Shown here: positions 26,470 to 35,633 of the stretch, piece after piece
How positions within the stretch are numbered: position 1 is the first letter of the stretch
How the letters are laid out: each line of letters begins with the position of its first letter
Source: Streptomyces griseicoloratus
Lineage (GTDB): Bacteria > Actinomycetota > Actinomycetes > Streptomycetales > Streptomycetaceae
NCBI RefSeq assembly: GCF_014534645.1
Contig: NZ_JACVQF010000222.1
Location: forward strand, 62,001 to 126,000
Length of the DNA: 64,000 nucleotides
Reading direction: 5' to 3'
Translations under genes and position numbers: made by a program
Notes under the pieces: generated by a model
The model's input: the letters and a program-made list of their open reading frames with translations, nothing else
Told to the model about the DNA's origin: nothing
Database searches by the model: none

Positions 26470-28824
26470 TCATCGGGCGTTGGGCCGGCGGTGCAGGGGC
26501 TGCTCGGGGGTGGGGCGCCGCTTCGGGGCGGGGATGGCCCGGGTGACGGGGCCGTCCCCGTTCAGGTCCAGCTCGCTGTCGTGGTGACGGATCGTCAGCG
26601 GTGAGCCGGTCAGCAGCGTGTACGTCGCCTTGTCGGCAGCGATCTCCACGAGCAGGCACCGGCCGCGGAACTGGAGCCGGAAGGCGAGGCGGCCGAACTT
26701 CTCGGGCAGGTGCGGTGCGAACCGGAGGGTGTCGCCGGTGCGGCGGGTGCCGCCGAATCCGGCGACCAGGGCCATCCACGTACCGGCCAGGGAGGCGATG
26801 TGCAGCCCGTCGCGGGTGTTGTGCTCCAGGTCGGCGAGGTCCATCAGCGCCGCCTCCGCGGCGTAGTCGTAGGCCAGGCGCAGATGGCCGGTCTGGGCGG
26901 CGACGACGGCCTGGCAGCACGCCGACAGGGAGGAGTCCCGGACCGTGAGCGGCTCGTAGTACGCGAAGTTCCGGGCGATCTGGTCCTCGTCGCAGGTGGC
27001 GTCGAACCAGTTGCCGCACGTGTACATCGCGAGGACGAGGTCGGACTGCTTGATCACCTGCTTGCGGTAGAGGTCGAAGTAGGGGAAGTGCAGCATCAGG
27101 GGGTACTGGTCGGCCCGGGTCCCGGCGAAGTCCCAGCGCTGGTAGCGGGTGAAGCCGGCGTGCTGCTCGTGGACGCCGGCCTCGGGGTTGTAGGGGATGT
27201 GCACGGCCTCGGCGGCGTCCCGCCAGGTGGCGCTCTCCTCGTCGTCGACGCCGAGCCGGGACGCCTCGTCCGGGTGGCGTTCGCAGACGTCGGCCGCCGC
27301 GAGGAGGTTCGCCCGGGCCATGAGGTTCGTGTACGTGTTGTCGTCGGCGACGGCGCTGTACTCGTCCGGGCCGGTGACGCCGTCGATGTGGAAGACGCCG
27401 TGGTGGTCGTGGTGGCCCAGGGAGCGCCACAGCCGGGCCGTCTCCACCAGCAGTTCCAGGCCGGTGTCGCGTTCGAAGTCCGTGTCGCCCGTCGCCGCCA
27501 CGTACCGCACGACGGCGTGGGCGATGTCGGCGTTGACGTGGAAGGCGGCGGTGCCGGCCGGCCAGTACGCGGAGCCCTCCGAACCGTCGATCGTCCGCCA
27601 GGGGAAGGCGGCACCGCGCAGGCCGAGCTGGGCGGCGCGCTCCCGGGCGGCGGGCAGCGTGTCCTGGCGCCAGCGCAGCGCCTCGGCGACGGCCCCGGGC
27701 TCGGTGTAGGTCAGCACGGGCAGCACGAACATCTCCGTGTCCCAGAACGCGTGGCCGTCGTAACCGGAGCCGGTCAGCCCCTTGGCCGGGATGGCCCGCT
27801 GCTCGGCACGCGCGCCGGCCTGCAGTACGTGGAACAGGCCGAAGCGGACGGCCTGCTGGATCTCCTCGTCGCCGTGCACCTCGACGTCGGCGCGGGCCCA
27901 GAAGTCGTCCAGGTAGGCCCGCTGGTCGGCGAGGAGGCCGTCCCAGCCGCTGTGGGCCGCCGCGGCGAGGGCCGCCTCCACCTGGTCGCTCATCGCGGGC
28001 CGGGAGCGGGTGCCCGACCAGCCGTGGGCGACCGTCTTGTGGACCCGCAGCCGCTGCCCGGGTTCCAGTACGGAGGTGATGGTCAGCCGGGCCACGTCGT
28101 CGCTGCTCTCGCTGCTGGTCGAGGTCTGCCCGGGGCCGTCGACGACGTGGTCGGCGGCCACGGCGACGCGCAGACCGCTGGCGCGGGTGCGGTGCACCAG
28201 ACGCAGCCGGGGGCCGAGGGCGTGGTGCTCCTCCGGCTCCAGCGGGGACTTCAGTGCCTTGGCCCTGCGCGGGTCGCCCTCCGAGCCGGGCAGGCTCTCG
28301 TTGGCGACGAGTTCGGACTGGATGACCACCCGGGTCCGGCTGGTGACGGGCTCGACCTCGTAGGCGACGGCGGCGATGGCCCGCTGGGTGAGGGAGACCA
28401 GCCGGGTGGCGCGCACCCGCACGGTCGTGCCGGCCGGGGAGGTCCACTCACAGGTGCGTTCCAGCACCCCGCGGCGCAGGTCCAGGATCCGCTCGTGCTT
28501 GCGCAGCCGCCCGTAGCGCAGGTCGAACGGCTCGTCGTCGACGAGCAGCCGCAGCAGTTTGCCGTTGGTGACGTTGATGACCGTCTGGCCCGACTCCGGG
28601 TAGCCGTAGCCTGCCTCGGCGTACGGCAACGGGTGCAGTTCGTAGACGCCGTTGAGGTAGGTGCCGGGCAGGCCGTGCGGTTCGCCCTCGTCGAGGTTGC
28701 CGCGCCAGCCGACGTGTCCGTTGGACAGGGCGAAGACGGACTCGCTCTGCGCCAGGAGGTCGAGGTTGAGCGCCGTCTCGCGCACGCACCACGGCTCGAC
28801 GGTGTACGTACGGTTCGTGATCAC
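26470..28824 (-). CDS. GH65 disaccharide phosphorylase (maltose/trehalose/kojibiose type)
   Basis: This 784-residue protein has the full GH65 order: N-terminal beta-sandwich, linker, (alpha/alpha)6 barrel and C-terminal beta-sheet. The barrel carries GHAFWDTEMFVLPVL and the catalytic acid Glu488 in GPDEY. Enzymes of this kind cleave an alpha-glucosyl disaccharide with phosphate to beta-glucose-1-phosphate and glucose. The next gene upstream encodes beta-phosphoglucomutase, which overlaps by 4 bases (GTGA) and would turn the product into glucose-6-phosphate. The exact disaccharide cannot be told by eye. The start is the coupled GTG at 28824. Confidence 0.93.
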   Translation of the reverse strand: MITNRTYTVEPWCVRETALNLDLLAQSESVFALSNGHVGWRGNLDEGEPHGLPGTYLNGVYELHPLPYAEAGYGYPESGQTVINVTNGKLLRLLVDDEPFDLRYGRLRKHERILDLRRGVLERTCEWTSPAGTTVRVRATRLVSLTQRAIAAVAYEVEPVTSRTRVVIQSELVANESLPGSEGDPRRAKALKSPLEPEEHHALGPRLRLVHRTRASGLRVAVAADHVVDGPGQTSTSSESSDDVARLTITSVLEPGQRLRVHKTVAHGWSGTRSRPAMSDQVEAALAAAAHSGWDGLLADQRAYLDDFWARADVEVHGDEEIQQAVRFGLFHVLQAGARAEQRAIPAKGLTGSGYDGHAFWDTEMFVLPVLTYTEPGAVAEALRWRQDTLPAARERAAQLGLRGAAFPWRTIDGSEGSAYWPAGTAAFHVNADIAHAVVRYVAATGDTDFERDTGLELLVETARLWRSLGHHDHHGVFHIDGVTGPDEYSAVADDNTYTNLMARANLLAAADVCERHPDEASRLGVDDEESATWRDAAEAVHIPYNPEAGVHEQHAGFTRYQRWDFAGTRADQYPLMLHFPYFDLYRKQVIKQSDLVLAMYTCGNWFDATCDEDQIARNFAYYEPLTVRDSSLSACCQAVVAAQTGHLRLAYDYAAEAALMDLADLEHNTRDGLHIASLAGTWMALVAGFGGTRRTGDTLRFAPHLPEKFGRLAFRLQFRGRCLLVEIAADKATYTLLTGSPLTIRHHDSELDLNGDGPVTRAIPAPKRRPTPEQPLHRRPNAR

Positions 28825-29561
28825 GCCTGGCCTCCCAGTTCGGCGAGGTCCTTCACCACTCGGTCGGCGCCGTGGGCGTACAGGGCGTCGGTCTGGCCGA
28901 CGCGGTCGACGCCGACGACGTAGCCGAAGTGCCCCGAGCGGCCGGCGTCCATGCCGGCGAGCGCGTCCTCGAAGACGGCGGCGCGGGACGGCTCGACGCC
29001 GAGGTCGCGGGCGGCGGCGAGGAAGGTGTCGGGGCGCGGCTTGCCCGGCAGGTTCCGCTCGCGGGCCACCACCCCGTCGATCCGCACGTCGAACAGGTGC
29101 TCCGCGTCGATGGACCGCAGCACGTCCCGGGTGTTGGCGCTGGAGGAGACGATCGCGGTGGCGAGGCCCTCGGCGCGGACGGCGTCGATGTAGCGCAGCG
29201 TGCCCTCGTAGGCCTCCACGCCCTCGGTGCGGATCTTCTCCAGCAGCAGTTCGTTCTTCCGGTTGCCGATGCCGTGGACCGTCCGCGCGTCCGGCGGGTC
29301 GTCGGGTCCGCCCTCGGGCAGCTCGATGCCGCGGGAGGCCAGGAAGGAGCGCACGCCGTCGGCGCGGGGGCGGCCGTCGACGTACTCGTCGTAGTCGGAG
29401 TCGGTGAAGGGACGGAAGTCCCCGCCCCCGCGTTCGCGCAGGAACGCGTCGAAGGTCTCCTTCCAGGCCGCGGCGTGCACCACCGCCGTCCGGGTGACGA
29501 CCCCGTCGAGGTCGAAGAGGCAGGCCCGGATGCCGTCGGGAAGTCCCAGCTGCGTCGTCAT
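28821..29561 (-). CDS. Beta-phosphoglucomutase-family HAD hydrolase
   Basis: The 246-residue HAD-fold protein has the nucleophile motif FDLDGVVT (Asp17, Asp19), motif II SSS in IVSSSANTRD, the lysine in GKPRPDTFLAAA, and motif IV FEDALAGMDA. The cap region includes GIGNRKN. It would isomerise beta-glucose-1-phosphate from the downstream GH65 phosphorylase, with which it is translationally coupled. The ATG at 29561 is taken; a GTG at 29570 with GGGGAAC close upstream is an alternative. Confidence 0.88.
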   Translation of the reverse strand: MTTQLGLPDGIRACLFDLDGVVTRTAVVHAAAWKETFDAFLRERGGGDFRPFTDSDYDEYVDGRPRADGVRSFLASRGIELPEGGPDDPPDARTVHGIGNRKNELLLEKIRTEGVEAYEGTLRYIDAVRAEGLATAIVSSSANTRDVLRSIDAEHLFDVRIDGVVARERNLPGKPRPDTFLAAARDLGVEPSRAAVFEDALAGMDAGRSGHFGYVVGVDRVGQTDALYAHGADRVVKDLAELGGQA

Positions 29562-29658
29562 ACCCGACACAGTTCCCCGCGGGGAGCCGTCCCATCAGGT
29601 GTACGTACGACAGGTGCTCCCCGGAGGGCGCCGCCCGGCGGGTGACACACTCTGCTGT

Positions 29659-30384
29659 GTGCCGCTGACTTTCGACGACCTCCTTGCCCGGGCCCGTTCC
29701 CTCCCGCGGGGCGGGCGGCGCGCGATCCTCGGCGTCGCCGGCAGCCCGGGCGCCGGCAAGTCCACGCTCGCCGAGCACCTGGTGCGGGAACTGAACGCGG
29801 AGGGCGGCGTGCCGTGGGTGGCGCACGTGCCCATGGACGGCTTCCACCTGGCCGACGCCGAACTGGACCGGCTCGGGCGCCGGGAGCGCAAGGGCGCACC
29901 CGACACGTTCGACGCGGCCGGGTACGCGGCACTGCTGCGGCGCCTGCGCGAGGAGGACGGCGACGACGTGGTGTACGCGCCGGCCTTCGAGCGGGTGCTG
30001 GAGCAGCCGGTCGCCGGGGCCGTCCCCGTGCCGCCGGCGGCCCGGCTGGTCGTGACCGAGGGCAACTACCTGCTGCTGGCCGACGGCGCCTGGGCGCGGG
30101 TGCGGCCGCACCTGGACGAGGTGTGGTTCTGCGAGGTGGACGAGCGCGAGCGGGTACGCCGGCTGGTGGCGCGCCACGAGGAGTTCGGCAAGTCCCACGA
30201 GGAAGCGGTGGCATGGGTGCTGGGCACGGACCAGCGCAACGCCGACCTCGTGGCCGGCACCCGGGACCGCGCCGACCTCGTCGTACCGGCGACGGCGCTG
30301 CCGCCCGCGGGTCCGGCGGCGGGAGAGACCCGCGCGTCCTCGGCGGTGCGCGGCGCCCGGGGCCGGCACGGCCTGCCGCTGTGA
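29659..30384 (+). CDS. P-loop nucleoside/sugar kinase (uridine-kinase-like)
   Basis: The 241-residue protein resembles the nucleoside/nucleotide kinase (PRK/uridine kinase) family. The P-loop GSPGAGKST is at residues 28-36, PMDGFHLAD follows at about 55, and the lid region has VDERERVRRLVARHEEF. Related proteins phosphorylate uridine, pantothenate or fructose, so the substrate is open. It diverges from the phosphorylase operon across 97 bases, hinting at a shared sugar context. The GTG at 29659 lacks a clear ribosome site. Confidence 0.82.
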   Translation: MPLTFDDLLARARSLPRGGRRAILGVAGSPGAGKSTLAEHLVRELNAEGGVPWVAHVPMDGFHLADAELDRLGRRERKGAPDTFDAAGYAALLRRLREEDGDDVVYAPAFERVLEQPVAGAVPVPPAARLVVTEGNYLLLADGAWARVRPHLDEVWFCEVDERERVRRLVARHEEFGKSHEEAVAWVLGTDQRNADLVAGTRDRADLVVPATALPPAGPAAGETRASSAVRGARGRHGLPL

Positions 30385-30541
30385 GCCGCACATCCGGTCC
30401 GGCGGGGCGGAGCGGATGCGCGGCTCGCCCGCCGGCCGGATCGCCGCGGGCGGCAGCCGGCCGGACGTGGCCGGCGGTGTCCGTCGCCCGGGGACCCGGC
30501 GGGCCGGCGGTGCCCGCGGCGCCGCCGGGCGGACGGGCGGG

Positions 30542-30703
30542 TCACTCCTCGGCGTAGTCGTCGGGGCGCACCCGGGCCTCCTCCAGGGCCTCGCGCATCG
30601 TGCGGCCGGTGGCACCCTGCCGGCGGGACGCGCTCTCCTCACGCTCGTCGGGGATGTCGTCGGTGGCCTCGGTCTTGGGCCGGTTCTCTTCCGGGACGGT
30701 CAT
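30542..30703 (-). CDS. Small hydrophilic hypothetical protein
   Basis: This 53-residue charged protein starts MTVPEENRPKTEA and ends VRPDDYAEE. It is predicted mostly disordered and has no named motif. The ATG at 30703 has GGGAG 8 bases upstream; a TTG at 30742 would extend it by 13 residues but with no ribosome site. It diverges from the RpiR gene. Confidence 0.6.
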   Translation of the reverse strand: MTVPEENRPKTEATDDIPDEREESASRRQGATGRTMREALEEARVRPDDYAEE

Positions 30704-30862
30704 GACGGGGGCTCCCTCGTCCGTCGTGTCGGGATCTTCCAAGGCGGCGGGTTCCCCTCAGGGGCCACGGCCATCCCTCCGCGGCGGGCGTCGGCGACGG
30801 CCCTGGTGAGCGGGGTCGGTGAGCTATGTTGAACCTCCGTGGGAGACAAAGGAGGCGCACCC

Positions 30863-31780
30863 GTGCCATCGCCGCAGCAGGCACGCGCGCAGGCATCAGC
30901 GATCACCTCGGGACGGACCGCGCCGGAGGCGGAGGTCTCCCCGACGGCCCAGCTCCGGACGCTGTTCGACCGGCCCCGCCTCTCCCCGGGGCAGCGGCGC
31001 ATCGCCCAGTACCTGATCGAGCACCTCACCGAAGCGGCGTTCCTGTCGATCACGGATCTCGCCGACCGCGTCGGCGTGAGCCAGCCGTCGGTGACGCGGT
31101 TCGCCTCGGCGGTCGGCTTCAGCGGCTACCCGGCGCTGCGGGAGCGGCTGCAGACGATCGCGCTCGGCACCCGCTCCGGCGCCCCGGCGGAGGAGATGCG
31201 GGGCAACGAGCTGCAGGCCGCCGTGGACGCCGAGATCGAGAACCTGGAGAATCTGCGGCGCGACTTCGCCGATCCCGACCGGGTGATCGACATCGGCCGC
31301 AAGCTGGCCGCGTCGACCCCGCTGACCGTCCTCGGGCTGCGCATCTCCGTCTCGCTGGCCGAGTACTTCGCCTATGCCGCGCGCCGCGTCCACCCCGATG
31401 TGCGCCTGGTGACCCGGGGCGGCAGCGTCGCCTACGACGCCCTGCTGCAGTCCCGTGAGGCGGGGGGCACCTGGGTGCTGGCGTTCTCCATGCCGCGGCA
31501 CGCCCAGGAGACGCTCACCGCGGTGCGGGTGGCGCGCGGCGCCGGACTCAGGGTGGCGCTGATCACCGACCTGGCGCTGGGTCCGGTGGTGGACGAGGCC
31601 GACGTCACCTTCGCCACCGGTACGGGGTCACGGCTGGTCTTCGACTCCTACGCCGCGCCGGGCGTGATGTGCTCCGCACTGCTGCAGGCCATGACGGACG
31701 CCGATCCGGAGCGGACGCAGGCCCGGCTGGAGGAGTACGAACAGCTCGCGGACCAGCACCAGTTCTTCCTCCGCGACTGA
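30863..31780 (+). CDS. RpiR-family transcriptional regulator
   Basis: This 305-residue protein has an N-terminal RpiR helix-turn-helix (about 40-105, with ITDLADRVGVSQPSVTRFAS) and a C-terminal SIS sugar-phosphate-binding domain (about 125-260). RpiR proteins sense phosphosugars and control sugar catabolism; the nearby GH65/phosphoglucomutase operon is a reasonable but unproven target. The GTG at 30863 is chosen because AAAGGAGG sits 7 bases upstream. A TATGTT -10-like element lies near 30824. Confidence 0.92.
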   Translation: MPSPQQARAQASAITSGRTAPEAEVSPTAQLRTLFDRPRLSPGQRRIAQYLIEHLTEAAFLSITDLADRVGVSQPSVTRFASAVGFSGYPALRERLQTIALGTRSGAPAEEMRGNELQAAVDAEIENLENLRRDFADPDRVIDIGRKLAASTPLTVLGLRISVSLAEYFAYAARRVHPDVRLVTRGGSVAYDALLQSREAGGTWVLAFSMPRHAQETLTAVRVARGAGLRVALITDLALGPVVDEADVTFATGTGSRLVFDSYAAPGVMCSALLQAMTDADPERTQARLEEYEQLADQHQFFLRD

Positions 31781-32143
31781 CCGGTCCGGGCCCGGCCCCG
31801 GCCCGGCGGCCCGCACCTCCGGCCGCGACCGTGGTGCCGGTGCCCAGGTGGTCGGCGCAGACGGGGCCTTCCGCATCAAAGCAGGCATGAATGTTTTCAT
31901 ACGTCTTGCAAAGCCGACGGCATATATAAATACTGCTCACGGATCGCGACCCGGTCGTACCGGACCGCATCCGCACCCGCGCGAACATCCCGGTCCGCCG
32001 ACTCCTACCCGCTCCGGCGCGCCGGGACGTTCGGCCGGGCGTCGCCTGCGCGAGCGCCCGCGGCGGTCCCGGTCATCCCCTAGGCCGGGGCCGCTGTCCT
32101 CCCACCCGTCGCACCACCCCGACGACGCCGCACACCGGAAGCG
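31781..32143. other. 363-base intergenic region with AT-rich island
   Basis: No gene is supported. Bases 31875-31940 form a striking AT-rich island in GC-rich surroundings. It includes an inverted repeat ATGAA-TGTT-TTCAT (31887-31900), TTGCAA (31906-31911) and a TATATAAA run (31923-31930). The rest is GC-rich and featureless. It is probably the promoter region of the gene at 32144. Confidence 0.6.
31887..31934 (+). promoter_or_regulatory. AT-rich promoter/operator candidate
   Basis: ATGAATGTTTTCAT (inverted repeat, 31887-31900) is followed by TTGCAA and, 16-17 bases on, AATACT. The arrangement would suit a promoter reading towards the gene at 32144 with an operator upstream. TTGCAA is its own reverse complement, so direction is not certain. 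Confidence 0.4.
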
Positions 32144-32527
32144 ATGAACATGCCCCTGACGTCCACGCGCATCAGTCCGGACTGGCCGTGCCAGGTCAAG
32201 ACCCCCGGCAGCTACGACTGGGAGCGCTCGGCGGCCAAGTGGCTGCGCGAGCTGGTGCCCGCCCGGTACGCGGGCTACCCGGCGTTGATCCGGCACCCGG
32301 TGCTGCTCGCCCGTCACGCGCAGATCCAGGTGCAGCAGGAGATCCGGGTGGCCAGGACCGCCCTGCAGACGGCGCGGGCCGACCTGCCCCGGCTCGGTCT
32401 GCCCGAGTCGGTCATCGAGCACACCATCAAGCTGTACGCGGCGGAGGTCCTGCAGCTGCAGCACATCGCGCGCAGCGTGCGCGCGGTCACCGAGGCCCTG
32501 GTGGAGCGCGGTACCGCCGGACGGTGA
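32144..32527 (+). CDS. Conserved actinomycete hypothetical protein
   Basis: The 127-residue soluble protein is largely alpha-helical with a long central helix (LARHAQIQVQQEIRVARTAL) and a second helix rich in leucine and histidine. No signal peptide or metal motif is seen. It is followed 74 bases downstream by the ABM-domain gene on the same strand, so an operon is likely. The ATG at 32144 has only a weak CCGGAAG ribosome site. Confidence 0.72.
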   Translation: MNMPLTSTRISPDWPCQVKTPGSYDWERSAAKWLRELVPARYAGYPALIRHPVLLARHAQIQVQQEIRVARTALQTARADLPRLGLPESVIEHTIKLYAAEVLQLQHIARSVRAVTEALVERGTAGR

Positions 32528-32601
32528 CCGGCGGGGCCCGGCTGCCCCCGAGCCCGGCCGTCCCCGGCATGACCGGTCCGCCGCGTGGCACACGGAGGTG
32601 G

Positions 32602-33168
32602 ATGAGCACCAGCGAAGCACCCCACGGCGAGCCGGTGACCACGGTCCTCACCTGGGAGGTGCGCCCCGGCCGGGAACGGCAGTTCGAGGAGTGGACGCAC
32701 GGGATCACCCGGTGCGCCAGGCGGTTCCCGGGCAACGAGGGCGTCTCCTGGCTGCGTCCCGGACAGGGGCACCGCTACCACGTCCTGCTGCGCTGGTCCG
32801 ATCCGCACCGGCTCGCCGCCTGGCTGGAGTCCCCGGAGCGCGCCTCGTGGCACGCGCGGATCGCGGGCGTGGCCACGGAGATCGGCAGCGAACGGCAGTC
32901 GACGACCGGGATGGAGACCTGGTTCAGCCTTCCCGGGATCACCGTGCAGGCCCCGCCCCGGTGGAAGATGGTGCTCACCACCTTCCTCGGCGCCTATCCC
33001 TTCACGTTCCTCATCCAGTGGCTCGTGCTGCCGCGGACGGCCGACTGGCCGCTGCCGCTGCGGGCCGCCGTGCTCCCGCTGGTGCTGCTGCCGATTCTGA
33101 CGTACCTGGTCATGCCGCGTCTGAGCCGGCTGCTGAGGCTGTGGCTTTACCGGCCGCCCGAGGGCTGA
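32602..33168 (+). CDS. ABM-domain protein with C-terminal membrane helices
   Basis: The first 100 or so residues of this 188-residue protein form an antibiotic-biosynthesis-monooxygenase (ABM) type ferredoxin-like domain (VTTVLTWEVRPGRERQFEEW, then HVLLRWSD). Two hydrophobic helices follow at about 132-180 (MVLTTFLGAYPFTFLIQWLV, and AAVLPLVLLPILTYLVM). This two-part layout occurs in bacterial membrane-bound ABM proteins of unknown catalytic role. The ATG at 32602 follows GGAGG closely. Confidence 0.85.
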   Translation: MSTSEAPHGEPVTTVLTWEVRPGRERQFEEWTHGITRCARRFPGNEGVSWLRPGQGHRYHVLLRWSDPHRLAAWLESPERASWHARIAGVATEIGSERQSTTGMETWFSLPGITVQAPPRWKMVLTTFLGAYPFTFLIQWLVLPRTADWPLPLRAAVLPLVLLPILTYLVMPRLSRLLRLWLYRPPEG

Positions 33169-33248
33169 GCACCGGCTCCGCCGGGGCCCCGGGAATCGAG
33201 TGACGAAAAGCCGGTCAACGCATGCGGTCCATGTGCGATGCTCGTCGC

Positions 33249-35633
33249 GTGACGAGCGAACACGCCATGCCGGCGGGTTCCGGCGCGGCCACGCCGGCCG
33301 AGGTCGTCGCCCGGCAGCGTGCCGAGATGGACCGGCTGCACGACCTGGCCGCGGCGAACGCCGTCGTGGAGCGGGCCAAGGGCGCGGTCATGGCGCTGAC
33401 CGGGGGCACGGCCGAGGCCGCGCACGAGACGCTGACGCAGCGGGCGAAGGCGGCGCGGCACACGCTGCTGGAGGAGTGCTGGATCACGCTCGGCACGCTG
33501 ATCCCGCCGCTGCCCGGCGCCCCGGATCCGGCGGTGACCGCGTCCGACGACACCGCCGGCCGGCCCTCCGCGCCGGAGGCCGCATCGCCCGCTCTCGCCC
33601 GCCTCGCCCGCGACCTGCTCGGCGTCGGCTCCCCCCGGGAACTCGCCCGGTGCCTGCTGGAGCGGCTGGGGCCGGACGTCGGCGCCGACGCGGTCCTGCT
33701 CCACGCCCTGCCCGTCTCGGGCCCTCCCGTACTGGCCGGGCACGCCGGCCTCGACGACGCGTCGGCCACCGAGTGGGACCGGATACCGACGCCGGGCGGG
33801 ACGTCGGTGCTGAACGCGCTGCGGAACGGGGAACCGCGCTGGCAGGAGCACGGGGAGCGGGCCGGCGGGCGCCCGCCGGCCGGCGATCCGCCCGGGACGT
33901 GGCGCTCCCGGGCCTGGCTGCCCCTGCCGCCGGAAAGGCCGGCCGAGATGTGCCTCGGGGTCCTGCGCCGCCGCGGCGGATCCTTCACGCCCGGCGACCG
34001 CGCGTACCTGCGGGCCGTCGCCCGGCTGTGCGCCGGGCGCCTGCGCGCCTTCGACCCCCCGCCGCGGCCCGACGCGAGCGGTGCCGCCGACGCCGTACGG
34101 CAGGTGTTCGACGCGCTGCCGCTGCCGGCGTTGCTGCTCACCCCGGTACGAGCGGCCTCCGGGAAGGTGCGGGACTTCCGGATCGACGCCGTGACGCCGC
34201 GGGCCGGCGACGTCGTCGGCACCGCCGCCGGCCTGGTCGGCCGGCGGCTCCTGGAGTGCCTGCCGGCGGCGGCCGGCGAACCGCTGTGGCAGGGCTGCCT
34301 GCGCACACTGGCCACCGGGGAGCCGTACGAGGCCGAGTCGTCCCGCTGCCCCGGGGCGGAGGCCGGCCCGGAGCCGTCCATGTACTCGGTGCGGGTGACG
34401 GCGCTGGACGGTGCGCTGCTGCTGGCCTGGATCCGGCACGACCCGTCCGACCGGCAGCGGCAGCGGCTGGCGGATCTGCAGCGACTGGGCAACCTCGGCT
34501 GGGCCGACTGGAACCTGGTCACCCACGAGGCCGACTGGTCCGCCCAGGTCTACGCCATACTCGGCCGGGACCCCGCCCGTGGCCCGCTCCCGCTCACCGG
34601 CCTTGACCGGCTCGCGCTGCCCGACGACGCGCCCGCGCTGGCCCGCGCCCTGCGCGCCCTGGTGGGCGAGGGCAGGCCGTGCGACGTCCCGTTCCGCACC
34701 CGGACCCCGGCCGGTGTCCGGCATCTGCGGATCGTCGCCGAGGCCGCGACGGACGCCGACGGCCGGCCCGTCGAGGTGCACGGCTTCGTGCAGGACCTGA
34801 CCGCGCGGCGCAGGGTGGAACTGGCGCTGGTCGAGAGCGAACAGGCGATACTGACGCAGCACGACGTCCTGCTGGCCGAGCAGACGCTGGCCGCCCGGCT
34901 GCAGCACGCGCTCCTGCCGCTGCCCCAGCGGCCCGTGCGGCCGGCCGGACTGCGCGTCGAGGTCGCCTATCTGCCCGCGCAGTCGGGACTCCAGGTCGGC
35001 GGCGACTGGTTCAGCGCCATAGAACTGCCGGACGGCGACGCCCTCTTCGTGGTCGGCGACGTCGCCGGTCACGGCGTGGACGCCGTCGCCACCATGGCCC
35101 AGCTCCGCTTCACCGCCAAGGGCATGGTCATCACGGGTTCGTCGCTGACCGGCGCCCTGGCCCGGCTCAACACGCTGCTGCTGCACTCCCGGGACTCCCA
35201 CGGCACCGCGACCATGGTCCTGGCCCGCTTCGATCCCGCCCGGCGCCGTCTGCTGTGGGCGCAGGCCGGGCATCCCCCGCCGTTGCTGCTGCGCGACGGC
35301 GAGGCGCGCTTCCTGGACCGGCCGGGCGGCATGCTGCTCGGGGCGAGCACCACCCCGGTCTACGAGGAGGCGGAGTGCCTTCTGGAGCCGGGAGACCGCC
35401 TCATCCTGTACACGGACGGGCTGGTCGAGAGGCCCCCGGAGAACATCGACCGCGGTCTGGCGCGGCTCGCGGCGTCCGCCGCCCACCGCTCGGGCGAACC
35501 GGCCTCCCTGGAACGGCTCCTGGCCGCGATGCTGGACGGGGAACGGCGGGACGACGTCTGCGTCCTCGACATCCAGGTGCCGGACGACGGGGCCCGGGGC
35601 GGGTCCGGGGACGCGGGTCAGTCCACCGGGTGA
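33249..35633 (+). CDS. ANTAR-GAF-PAS-SpoIIE phosphatase sensor
   Basis: This 794-residue multidomain protein begins with an ANTAR-like RNA-binding helix bundle (about 20-80, AVVERAKGAVMALTGGTAEA). A GAF-like domain (about 105-265), PAS-like regions (about 285-400 and 410-530) and a C-terminal SpoIIE/PP2C phosphatase (about 555-785) follow. The phosphatase has GGDWFSAIEL, VGDVAGHGVDAVATMAQLRF and RLILYTDGLVERPPENID. It is cytoplasmic, with no membrane span, and probably dephosphorylates an anti-sigma antagonist. The GTG at 33249 is a guess: no start here has a good ribosome site, and ATGs at 33222 and 33231 are alternatives. The last 16 bases overlap the convergent flavin reductase gene. Confidence 0.88.
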   Translation: MTSEHAMPAGSGAATPAEVVARQRAEMDRLHDLAAANAVVERAKGAVMALTGGTAEAAHETLTQRAKAARHTLLEECWITLGTLIPPLPGAPDPAVTASDDTAGRPSAPEAASPALARLARDLLGVGSPRELARCLLERLGPDVGADAVLLHALPVSGPPVLAGHAGLDDASATEWDRIPTPGGTSVLNALRNGEPRWQEHGERAGGRPPAGDPPGTWRSRAWLPLPPERPAEMCLGVLRRRGGSFTPGDRAYLRAVARLCAGRLRAFDPPPRPDASGAADAVRQVFDALPLPALLLTPVRAASGKVRDFRIDAVTPRAGDVVGTAAGLVGRRLLECLPAAAGEPLWQGCLRTLATGEPYEAESSRCPGAEAGPEPSMYSVRVTALDGALLLAWIRHDPSDRQRQRLADLQRLGNLGWADWNLVTHEADWSAQVYAILGRDPARGPLPLTGLDRLALPDDAPALARALRALVGEGRPCDVPFRTRTPAGVRHLRIVAEAATDADGRPVEVHGFVQDLTARRRVELALVESEQAILTQHDVLLAEQTLAARLQHALLPLPQRPVRPAGLRVEVAYLPAQSGLQVGGDWFSAIELPDGDALFVVGDVAGHGVDAVATMAQLRFTAKGMVITGSSLTGALARLNTLLLHSRDSHGTATMVLARFDPARRRLLWAQAGHPPPLLLRDGEARFLDRPGGMLLGASTTPVYEEAECLLEPGDRLILYTDGLVERPPENIDRGLARLAASAAHRSGEPASLERLLAAMLDGERRDDVCVLDIQVPDDGARGGSGDAGQSTG

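Noticed and set aside
29601-29608. GTACGTAC palindrome between the phosphoglucomutase and kinase genes
   Set aside because: It is short and common, and a similar string occurs inside coding sequence near 28803.
26470-30642. A 1390-codon minus-strand frame that might suggest a giant fusion protein
   Set aside because: Only the part from 28824 down matches GH65. The rest is Arg/Pro-rich shadow of the phosphoglucomutase and kinase genes.
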